Source: Rhizorhapis suberifaciens
Lineage (GTDB): Bacteria > Pseudomonadota > Alphaproteobacteria > Sphingomonadales > Sphingomonadaceae
Assembly (NCBI RefSeq): GCF_014200045.1
Contig: NZ_JACHOV010000009.1
Location: forward strand, 103,766-167,765
DNA: 64,000 nucleotides
Direction: 5' to 3'
In this document: positions 26,992-33,865 of the stretch, in pieces
Layout: every line of letters starts with the position of its first letter
Position numbering within the stretch: position 1 is the stretch's first letter
Program-made: the position numbers and the translations under genes
Notes under the pieces: generated by a model
Told to the model about the DNA's origin: nothing
What the model saw: the letters and a program-made list of their open reading frames with translations, nothing else
Databases searched by the model: none

Positions 26992-28052
26992 CGACGCCGA
27001 CTCCTGAGGTCCCAACAGCCGGCGCTTCCGGGGCGGCGTCTTGTGATCGGCCGATGGACGAACTGCTCGCTGCCGTGCTGAGTAGCGAGGCGCGCGGCAC
27101 GGTCACCGTCGACCAGGTTGAGCCGCTCCCGGGCCACGCCGGGGTCGGTTTCAGCTTCATTGCCGACGACGGAGCAGCAAAGCAAAAGCTGATCGTCCGC
27201 ACGATTGCGGCCGATGCGCCGTCCACCGGGCCGTCCGATGTCATCCGTCAGGCGCGCATCATGCAATCGCTCGCTGGCACCGGCGTTCCGGTCCCGCCGA
27301 TCCTCTCGTTCGGCGGCCATGACTCGCTGCTGGGGCGTCCCTATTTCATCGCCGGCTTCGTGACGGGCAACGCCATTCCTGCGCGTGCCGTGGATCAGAC
27401 GCCCGCCCACGTCGTACTGGCGCGCCGGGGCGTCGAGGTGATGGCGCAGCTCCATAAAGTTCCTTTGGCCGGCCTGGAGGCCGTGTGGGGGGCGGTGCAG
27501 ACCCCGACCGCCGAGTTCAGCCGCCTGTTCCGCCTTTTCGACCGGCCCACAATAGACTTGGCTTGGGCCGGCCGTGTCGAGCTGCTACGCGATCGGCTTA
27601 TCTCGACCATCCCGAATGAGTTCCATTCCGGCTGCGTCCATGGCGACATGCATTTCGGCAACATGATCTTCGGTCCCGATGATGTTCGCGCCGTGCTGGA
27701 TTGGGAGATCGCGTTCCTCGGGTCGACGCTGCTCGACCTGGGCATGTTGGCCTTCTATGCCGACCCCGATGCCGTGTTGCCGGAACATCGCCACCGTGCG
27801 GAGCGCTGGGTGCTTTCACCGGGTGAGATTATCGACACATACCAGCGCGCCGCCGGACATGTCGTCGATAGCAGGTCGATTATCTGGCATCGCGCGATGG
27901 CTGGCTACCGGTTCGCCGTGATCGCACTGTTCAATGAAATGCTGCATCGCCGCGGTAAGAAGCATGATCCCATGTGGGCCGACCTCGTTCGTTCCGTACC
28001 TGTGATGGTGGAGCGCAGCCTTGAAATCCTCGGCGGTTCTACTGGGGCTTGA
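26988..28052 (+). CDS. APH-type phosphotransferase (LvaA/ACAD10-11 kinase-like)
   Basis: 354 residues from a GTG that overlaps the upstream stop (GTGA). Kinase-like signatures: LPGHAGVGFSF near residue 50, PVPPILSFG, Brenner motif VHGDMHFGN (H218, D220, N225) and VLDWE (D238) for metal. This is not an antibiotic kinase: tight coupling to an ACAD10/11-like dehydrogenase fits a hydroxyacyl-CoA kinase such as LvaA, or the N-terminal kinase domain of ACAD10/11. The small LvaB-type (DUF6285) partner usual in Pseudomonas is not adjacent. Confidence 0.88.
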   Translation: MTTPTPEVPTAGASGAASCDRPMDELLAAVLSSEARGTVTVDQVEPLPGHAGVGFSFIADDGAAKQKLIVRTIAADAPSTGPSDVIRQARIMQSLAGTGVPVPPILSFGGHDSLLGRPYFIAGFVTGNAIPARAVDQTPAHVVLARRGVEVMAQLHKVPLAGLEAVWGAVQTPTAEFSRLFRLFDRPTIDLAWAGRVELLRDRLISTIPNEFHSGCVHGDMHFGNMIFGPDDVRAVLDWEIAFLGSTLLDLGMLAFYADPDAVLPEHRHRAERWVLSPGEIIDTYQRAAGHVVDSRSIIWHRAMAGYRFAVIALFNEMLHRRGKKHDPMWADLVRSVPVMVERSLEILGGSTGA

Positions 28053-28109
28053 GGGCCGGCGCGGGCTAGGCATGCCGCTCTCAAAGCGGGTTCCAGTGCG
28101 GCATGCGGG

Positions 28110-28126
28110 GGTTGCATATGCAATGG
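28110..28126 (+). promoter_or_regulatory. Candidate shared operator, copy 1
   Basis: GGTTGCATATGCAATGG, whose core TTGCATATGCAA is a perfect 12-bp palindrome. It lies 119 bases before the start of the first small tandem gene. Four related 17-mers occur upstream of other units (42207, 45051, 49402, 55191). Confidence 0.5.
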
Positions 28127-28244
28127 AATCCGCGCCCGCAATCGACCGAGTTGATTGTGAACCGGGGCATGTGCAGTCTGCACGCTGAACAATGACGCGC
28201 GCGCTGGCTTCCTGGGCCTGCCGCGCGACCGCTTGAGAGGATGG

Positions 28245-28577
28245 ATGAACATGGATTTTGACCCTGCCGCGCTGGGCCTGATCGACGACGGATCGAAGAT
28301 CGAAGTCAATATAAACCACGTCCAGCCAGGCCGGATGGAGGAGGCTATCGCCGCTTTTCAGGAAGCGTTTGCCGACTATAAGCCCGAGGGCTTCAAGATC
28401 ATCTACGCGTGCGCCGATCTGGCCAACAATCGCCTGATCTGGATCCACAGATATGAGAAGGGCTTCGACCTCGCGAACCGCTTCTACCTCGGCAAATTTC
28501 CTAAATTGCCCATGTGTCTGTGGGCAGGCTCCCGCTACGACGCCTTTGCCGCGTCGCCCGAAGAACAGCCAGCCTGA
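28245..28577 (+). CDS. Small uncharacterised protein, tandem copy A
   Basis: 110 residues from the ATG at 28245, with GAGAGG upstream (a TTG 12 bases earlier would include that site). Predicted alternating beta-alpha-beta: KIEVNINHVQPGRMEEAIAAF, then GFKIIYACADLANNRLIWIHRY. It resembles dimeric ferredoxin-like proteins (NIPSNAP/Dabb/antibiotic-biosynthesis monooxygenase fold), but I cannot assign a family. The next gene is a diverged paralogue. The pair follows the kinase gene by 192 bases and may be a separate unit with its own operator. Confidence 0.75.
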   Translation: MNMDFDPAALGLIDDGSKIEVNINHVQPGRMEEAIAAFQEAFADYKPEGFKIIYACADLANNRLIWIHRYEKGFDLANRFYLGKFPKLPMCLWAGSRYDAFAASPEEQPA

Positions 28578-28630
28578 TCTTGCGTCCTAACTCGATCACC
28601 CGATGACATCTTCAATTTGCCGAGGTTTAT

Positions 28631-28960
28631 ATGAGCAACAGCTTTCCATCGCTTGAGGCACTCAAGGAAGGGCCCACCGTCGAACTCAAGGTTTACGAGG
28701 TCAAGAAGGACGGCTGGCCGCATTTTTTGAGCCGCTGGAGAAAAATTGTAAAGCTCCGCCGGGCTGCCGGGTTCAAGGTCGAATTCGCCGTCGCCGATAT
28801 TCCCGGACACCGCTTCATCTGGGCGGTCAGCCGCGATGACGACTTCGTCAGCCAGAATCTCGATTATCTCAACAGCCCCGATCGGATAGCGGCGAACACG
28901 ATATCGGATTACATCGCCTCGTTCGAAATTCCGCATGTCATTACAATCCCGGTCGATTGA
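28631..28960 (+). CDS. Small uncharacterised protein, tandem copy B
   Basis: 109 residues. It aligns with the preceding protein over the middle: HFLSRWRKIVKLRRAAGFKV / EFAVADIPGHRFIWAVSR against AIAAFQEAFADYKPEGFKI / IYACADLANNRLIWIHRY, so both descend from a duplication. Same length, probable ferredoxin-like fold and perhaps a heterodimer. The conserved GFK, (C/V)AD and R-(L/F)-IW residues are candidate functional positions. Function unknown; related small proteins accompany acyl-CoA gene clusters in sphingomonads as far as I can judge, without proof. Confidence 0.75.
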   Translation: MSNSFPSLEALKEGPTVELKVYEVKKDGWPHFLSRWRKIVKLRRAAGFKVEFAVADIPGHRFIWAVSRDDDFVSQNLDYLNSPDRIAANTISDYIASFEIPHVITIPVD

Positions 28961-28968
28961 ACTTTTTT

Positions 28969-29002
28969 CCTGGAGCGGGGCAGGCTGCTGCCCTGCTCCA
29001 GG
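28969..29002. repeat. Long hairpin in the convergent gap
   Basis: CCTGGAGCGGGGCAG (28969-28983) pairs with CTGCCCTGCTCCAGG (28988-29002), 15 positions with one mismatch and a 4-base loop. A T-run lies before rather than after it on the plus strand, so it is not a textbook terminator in either direction, but it sits between convergent genes and may block read-through. Confidence 0.6.
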
Positions 29003-29098
29003 ATGACGGCGAATTGGGATAGCCGGCAGAGACGGCCGTAAAGTATTTTATGGATAGGAGGCTGACGCATTTCCCGTCAGCCACTGTCGCGTCCCCCA

Positions 29099-29566
29099 TC
29101 AAGGACGCCGCTTCAGCAAGACCTTGCGATCGACTTGAGCGACAATCTCCTGTTTCTGATTCACGCCGTAGTGACGGTATAGGATGATGCCCGCGTCGGG
29201 CCGATCGGAGTCCGACTTTTCTAGAACCTCGGTATAGGCATAGAGCGTATCGCCGTGAAAAACGGACCTCGTCAGGCGGATATTGTCCAGTCCGAGTTCC
29301 GCAATGGCGTTCTCGCAACAATCCTGCGCCGCCAGCCCCAGGACGATCGAAAAGTTCACGCCACCATAGGACACGACCTGACCGAACGGGGTACGGGACA
29401 TTTTGTCTTCGTTGAAATGCGCGTCCGCGCTGTTCATGACGAGATTGGTGATCAGCACATTTTCCAGATTGGAAACTGTTTTGCCTCGCGCATGGCGGAT
29501 GACGGCGCCTATCTCGAAATCTTCGAAATAGTTCTTGCCGCCGGTCAGGTGCGTATCAGCGCTCAT
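29099..29566 (-). CDS. MaoC-family hotdog hydratase, subunit 1
   Basis: 155 residues. NYFEDFEIGAVIRHARGKTVS and FHGDTLYAYTEVLEKSDSD are typical of the mesaconyl-/itaconyl-CoA hydratase branch of MaoC proteins. In the active-site helix the family's HFD appears as AHFNEDKM: the His is kept and the Asp is replaced by Asn. It overlaps the upstream MaoC gene by 4 bases, so the two products probably form a heteromer equal to one double-hotdog hydratase acting on an enoyl-CoA. Confidence 0.88.
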   Translation of the reverse strand: MSADTHLTGGKNYFEDFEIGAVIRHARGKTVSNLENVLITNLVMNSADAHFNEDKMSRTPFGQVVSYGGVNFSIVLGLAAQDCCENAIAELGLDNIRLTRSVFHGDTLYAYTEVLEKSDSDRPDAGIILYRHYGVNQKQEIVAQVDRKVLLKRRP

Positions 29567-30057
29567 TGATCATTTCCTTCCCGTCGGCGAACCAGATTTG
29601 ATCGGCGGAAGCTGACCAGCAGATTGCCATCCTGATCGCGACCCTCTGTCTCCCATGTGACGATGCCAAAAGCGGGATTGCTGCCCGAAATCCGCGCCTC
29701 GACCGTGCTGCTGCTCGCGGTCAGTGTCACGCCCGGATAGGCGGGGCGGTGGTAGCGAAGATCATAGACCCCCAGAAAGGGCCCGCCGGCTTCGCTGCAA
29801 TCCTCGACCGACAGGCCCAGCGCGACGTTGAACACCAGTTGTGGGTTGAGCACGATGTCGGGGTGACCCTGCTGCCTCGCATAGGCCCGGTTGAAGTAAA
29901 GCGGCACGAAGGACAGCGTGATAGTGGTGAAAAGGGTGTTGTCGCTTTCCGTTATCGTGCGGCCCCAATGGTGGTCGAACTTTTGCCCAACGAAAAAGTC
30001 TTCGTAGAGATTGCCCTTTTTCCAAAGGACCGCCTTTTCTATGATCGCCTTTGACAT
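29563..30057 (-). CDS. MaoC-family hotdog protein, subunit 2 (atypical active site)
   Basis: 164 residues. NLYEDFFVGQKFDHHWGRTITESD and YPGVTLTASSSTVEAR place it in the MaoC family. The catalytic-site segment that is usually PLHFD reads PLYFNRAYA, so the key His is Tyr. It may be a structural or substrate-binding partner of the next gene product, as in two-gene MaoC hydratases of steroid side-chain degradation (ChsH1-ChsH2). It lies 73 bases after the ALDH gene in the same direction. Confidence 0.85.
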   Translation of the reverse strand: MSKAIIEKAVLWKKGNLYEDFFVGQKFDHHWGRTITESDNTLFTTITLSFVPLYFNRAYARQQGHPDIVLNPQLVFNVALGLSVEDCSEAGGPFLGVYDLRYHRPAYPGVTLTASSSTVEARISGSNPAFGIVTWETEGRDQDGNLLVSFRRSNLVRRREGNDQ

Positions 30058-30130
30058 GGATATATCCCGCTCTGGCGGCCTGTCATGCGCCGCACCTTCA
30101 GGGTGAAGAGGGATCGGCTCTGTTCCGAAG

Positions 30131-31564
30131 TCAGAGCTTGATCGTGATACATTTCAGCTGCGTATAATGGTGTAGCGCCTCGACGCCTTTTTCGCGGCCG
30201 TATCCGCTCTGCTTATAGCCGCCGAGCGGCGTTTCGACGCCGCCTGCCATATATTCGTTGATGTAGATCTGTCCGGCCTCCAGTTGCGATGCGACGCGGT
30301 GCGCGCAACCCAGGTCGCGGGTCCAGATGCCGGCGGCCAGTCCGTAATTGCTGTCATTGGCGATACGAACCGCGTCTGCTTCATCCTTGAAGGGCAACAC
30401 GGTCAAGACCGGGCCGAAGATTTCCTCGGTCGCGATCCTCATGTCGGGACGGGCGTTGGTGAATATGGCGGGGCGGACATACCAGCCGCCCTGGCTTTCT
30501 TCCGCTTTCAAAACCCTGCCACCGGCGGCCAGCGTTGCTCCCTCCTCGACGCCCACGGCAATGTAGGCCTGAACTTTCTCGAACTGGGCGGCGGTCGTTA
30601 TCGCGCCCACATAGGCGTCTGGCTGCGGCCCGACCTTCAATGCCTCGACGGCAGCGACCAGTCGCGCGACAAAGGCGTCGTTGATCGATTCCTCGACTAG
30701 CAACCGCGTGCCGGCGAGGCAGATCTGGCCGGCATTCACACTGAAGGCTCTGATAGCCCCGGCCACGGCGGACTCCATGTCGGCATTGGCGAACACGATG
30801 TTGGCCGATTTGCCGCCCAGTTCAAGCGTGAGCGGAATGATGCGCTCAGCCGCGATCTTGCCAACCTCCATTCCGGCACGCAGGCTGCCGGTGAAGGCGA
30901 CTTTGCGCACCAGCGGATGGCTGACAAGAGCCGCCCCAGCCTCTTTCCCCAGTCCCTGCACGACGTTCAGCACGCCGGCCGGCAGTCCGCATTCCTCCAC
31001 GGCGACCCGCGCCAGCATGGCCAGCGATCCGGGAGTTTCTTCCGAGGGTTTGCTCACCACCACATTGCCGGCGGCCAGCGCCGGCGCAATGGCGCGCGCT
31101 GCCTGCTGCAATGGCGCGTTCCAGGGCAGGATCACGCCTACGACGCCAAACGGTTCGCGTAACGTGTAGGAATGATAGGCTGGACCAAGATCGATGATTT
31201 CGCCATGGCCGATGCTGACCAGACCGGCGTAGAACTCAAAATATTTGGCTACGCTCTCGATCTCGATCGGGGACTGCCACGCTGGCTTGCCGGTTTCGAG
31301 ACCTTCGATTTCGGCGAAACGGTCGATCTGTTCCCGCAATTTTGCGGCGATAGCATTCAGGATGCGCCCGCGCGCCATGGGATGCTGGTTACGCCAGGCG
31401 GGAAAGGCCTGCGACGCATGTTGCACGGCCCGGTCGACATCCGTGGCAGAGCCGACAGCCACTTCACCGATCTTCTGGCCTGACGAGGGCGAGATCTTGT
31501 CGATGAAACGGCCGGTATCCGGCTCGATATCCTGTCCGATGAAATGGAGATGCCGGAACATCAT
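30131..31564 (-). CDS. NAD(P)-dependent aldehyde dehydrogenase
   Basis: 477 residues, full-length ALDH. Catalytic Cys C282 (NAGQICLAGTR), base E248 (LELGGKSA), VILPWNAPL, AFTGSLRAG and EEIFGPVLTV. Only distantly like the ALDH at 21895, so the two probably act on different aldehydes. It heads a unit with the two MaoC genes. An inverted repeat (31613-31628) lies about 50 bases upstream of its start. Confidence 0.93.
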   Translation of the reverse strand: MMFRHLHFIGQDIEPDTGRFIDKISPSSGQKIGEVAVGSATDVDRAVQHASQAFPAWRNQHPMARGRILNAIAAKLREQIDRFAEIEGLETGKPAWQSPIEIESVAKYFEFYAGLVSIGHGEIIDLGPAYHSYTLREPFGVVGVILPWNAPLQQAARAIAPALAAGNVVVSKPSEETPGSLAMLARVAVEECGLPAGVLNVVQGLGKEAGAALVSHPLVRKVAFTGSLRAGMEVGKIAAERIIPLTLELGGKSANIVFANADMESAVAGAIRAFSVNAGQICLAGTRLLVEESINDAFVARLVAAVEALKVGPQPDAYVGAITTAAQFEKVQAYIAVGVEEGATLAAGGRVLKAEESQGGWYVRPAIFTNARPDMRIATEEIFGPVLTVLPFKDEADAVRIANDSNYGLAAGIWTRDLGCAHRVASQLEAGQIYINEYMAGGVETPLGGYKQSGYGREKGVEALHHYTQLKCITIKL

Positions 31565-31935
31565 GTCTCCTGATCTGCTCTAGCCCGGCCCAACATGCCG
31601 GCTTTTTCTTTTGGCAGTATGAACTGCCGCCAATGGACGCAATCCTTGATCGGTGATCCTTGATAATGGCTGGATTGGCAATCTTCGTTCGGGCTGGTTG
31701 CTGTAAATTTCATCCATAATATGGCGGCTGCCCGCTGGCGCGCAGGAAATTTCAGAAGCAGATTCATGCCGGTGCCTGGCGCGTTCCCGCGCCAGAGCCA
31801 GGACGGGGATCGGACTCAATGCACCTGTAATAGCTTCAGGTGGTGCGCTTGCCATGCACCCCCGTGGCGTAGCAATCATCGCAGCCAAGAAATGCGGACA
31901 AGCGGTCTGCCGCCGCAATGGGAAAGGAGTTGAAG
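31565..31935. other. Divergent promoter region (ALDH / amidohydrolase)
   Basis: 371 bases without a supported gene. Two regulatory-looking elements are visible: the palindrome at 31613-31628 and a direct repeat ATCCTTGAT at 31642-31650 and 31656-31664, 14 bases apart. Confidence 0.5.
31613..31628. promoter_or_regulatory. Operator-like palindrome upstream of ALDH
   Basis: GGCAGT-ATGA-ACTGCC, 6-base arms, about 50 bases before the ALDH start. It is unrelated to the shared 17-bp motif, so a different regulator is likely. Confidence 0.4.
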
Positions 31936-32964
31936 ATGGCCCAGTATAAGCCCGAGTGGCTGAGTCTTGTGCAAGAGGCACCCATCGACCCGGATCTGCC
32001 GATCATCGATCCGCATTGCCATCTGTATGACGATCCCGTCCGCCGCGCCACCATGGGCGGCTTCATGACCGAGGAATTCCTCAAGGAAATTCATGATTCA
32101 GGTCATAAGGTCGTGTCGACCGTCCATTGCGAGGCGTACAAGACCTTCGTCGACGCCGCCGCCCCGGCCGAGTTGCAGGCCGTGGCCGAAACACGGGCGG
32201 CGACGCGGGTCGGTGAAGAGTCGCAGCAGCGCGACCCGGCCGGTCCGCGCCTGTCCGAGGGCATTATCTGCGCTGCCGATCTCACCCTGGGCGAGCGGCT
32301 GGACGATGTGCTCGCCGCTCATCGGGAGGCCGCAAAGGGTCGGCTGCGCGGCGTGCGTTCGTGGACGATGAGCGATCCCGAAATCACCTTGCCCTATGAA
32401 GCGCCCGTTGACCTGCTCGCCGATCCGGCTTTCGTCGCCGGAGCGAAGCGGCTGCTGGATCACAAGCTGACCTGGGACGCGGCGGTATTCCATCCCCAGA
32501 TTCCCTATGTCGCGGCCCTCGCGGAAAAGGTGCCGGATCTGCCTATCATCCTCAATCATGTCGGCATTCCGATCTATACCGGGCGCTTCAAGGACAAGCT
32601 CCAGGAAACCTATCAGCACTGGCTGGCGATGATGACCGATCTTGCCCGCTACCCTAATGTCTATGTGAAGGTTTCGGGCTTGTTGATGGGCTTTTCGGGG
32701 CGCGCTTTCGATGATCACCCGACGCCGCCGACCTCGCAGCAGGCGGCGGATGCGATGGAGGATCATTACATCCCGACCATCGAACTTTTCGGGCCCGAAC
32801 GGTGCATGTTCACCAGCAACTTCCCGCGCGACCGACTTGGCATTTCCTATGGCGTGCTTTGGAACGCGCACCGCATTCTGGCGAACCGTTACAGTCCGGA
32901 TGAGCGCGCGGCCCTGTTCCACGGCACAGCGGCCAAGGTCTATAATCTGCAGGACCCCGCGTAA
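31936..32964 (+). CDS. Amidohydrolase-family metal-dependent hydrolase (COG3618-like)
   Basis: 342 residues from the ATG at 31936; AAGGAG lies inside a longer frame that starts at 31918. The metal site shows DPHCHLYDD (HxH on strand 1), ILNHVG (His on a later strand) and TSNFPRD near the C-terminus (Asp or Asn position). This PF04909 group includes lactonases (LigI, sulfomuconolactone hydrolase) and decarboxylases. A role in opening a lactone or cleaving a C-C or C-O bond of a ring intermediate is plausible. An SDR gene follows about 95 bases later. Confidence 0.88.
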   Translation: MAQYKPEWLSLVQEAPIDPDLPIIDPHCHLYDDPVRRATMGGFMTEEFLKEIHDSGHKVVSTVHCEAYKTFVDAAAPAELQAVAETRAATRVGEESQQRDPAGPRLSEGIICAADLTLGERLDDVLAAHREAAKGRLRGVRSWTMSDPEITLPYEAPVDLLADPAFVAGAKRLLDHKLTWDAAVFHPQIPYVAALAEKVPDLPIILNHVGIPIYTGRFKDKLQETYQHWLAMMTDLARYPNVYVKVSGLLMGFSGRAFDDHPTPPTSQQAADAMEDHYIPTIELFGPERCMFTSNFPRDRLGISYGVLWNAHRILANRYSPDERAALFHGTAAKVYNLQDPA

Positions 32965-33059
32965 CAGGGTCTGTACTCTAGCAATGATGTGCCCGGATGG
33001 TCTTTCGCCGGCCGGCCACATCCATATTCCGGGGCGCTGCCCGGATGGAACGAACTGGA

Positions 33060-33803
33060 ATGGGAATGGACAATCTGAACTTCGCTGGCAAGCAGGTGAT
33101 CGTCGTCGGCGGCTCCAGCGGTATCGGCAACGCAACCGCTCGCGCCTTTCGCGACGCAGGCGCCGATGTTCTGGTCACCGGCACGCGCGCTTCCGCCGCA
33201 GACTATGGGCCCGATGAAGCCGACAGCTTTGAAGGTCTCGCCTATTCGCAACTGATCGTGGGGGATGCCGATTCGGTGGCCACCTGGCAGCCCGCCGTGG
33301 AACGGCTCGACGTGTTGGTTCTGTCGCAAGGGTCGGTTGCGTACCGCCGGCAGGAGTTCGAGCCGGAGACGTTCCGCCGTATCGTCGACATCAACCTCAA
33401 TTCCATGATGGACTGCGCCGCGCGGCTGAAGCCGCTGCTTTCCGTCAGTTCCGGGAGCATCATCACCATCAGTTCGGTAGGCGGCGTTCGAGCGACAATC
33501 GCCAACCCGGCTTATTCCGCATCGAAGGCTGGCCTTATCCACCTGACGCGCGTGCTGGGTGCCGCATGGGCGCGCGATGGCATCCGTGTCAATGGCATCG
33601 CCCCGGGCCTAGTCGAGACCAAGATGATCGCGGTTACCACTGAAAATCCAGAGCGTTTGGCCGCGCGCCTGAAGGGCATACCGCTGAACCGTCTTGCCAG
33701 CCCGGCTGAGATCGCTTCGATCGCGATGTTCCTAGCCTCGCCGATGTCGAGTTACATTGTGGGCCAGACGATCATCGCCGACGGTGGCAGAACGCTTACG
33801 TGA
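33060..33803 (+). CDS. Short-chain dehydrogenase/reductase
   Basis: About 247 residues; three ATGs close together (33045, 33060, 33066) leave the exact start open. NAD(P)-binding VVGGSSGIGNATA, structural NVN-type site near DINLNSM, catalytic Ser in SVGGV, YSASK (Tyr-Lys) and GIAPGLVETKM. Oxidises or reduces a hydroxyl/keto group of an intermediate. Its stop overlaps the longer frame of the following FadB-like gene; the three plus-strand genes from 31936 form one unit. Confidence 0.9.
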   Translation: MGMDNLNFAGKQVIVVGGSSGIGNATARAFRDAGADVLVTGTRASAADYGPDEADSFEGLAYSQLIVGDADSVATWQPAVERLDVLVLSQGSVAYRRQEFEPETFRRIVDINLNSMMDCAARLKPLLSVSSGSIITISSVGGVRATIANPAYSASKAGLIHLTRVLGAAWARDGIRVNGIAPGLVETKMIAVTTENPERLAARLKGIPLNRLASPAEIASIAMFLASPMSSYIVGQTIIADGGRTLT

Positions 33804-33865
33804 TCCGCTCGGCGGCAGTCAGCCGGTGCCGCCATGCCCCCAGCGCAAGGAATTTAGGAGTAATT

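Noticed and set aside
26988..28052. Aminoglycoside resistance kinase
   Set aside because: The APH fold is shared, but coupling to an ACAD10/11-like dehydrogenase and the catabolic setting argue for a metabolic kinase.
28245..28960. The small tandem proteins as LvaB (DUF6285) partners of the kinase
   Set aside because: They have a beta-alpha-beta pattern with GFK and IW motifs, not the all-helical look expected of LvaB; position alone is not enough.
28969..29002. Long hairpin as a rho-independent terminator
   Set aside because: The T-run precedes the stem on the plus strand and becomes an A-run after it on the minus strand, so neither direction has a proper U-tract.
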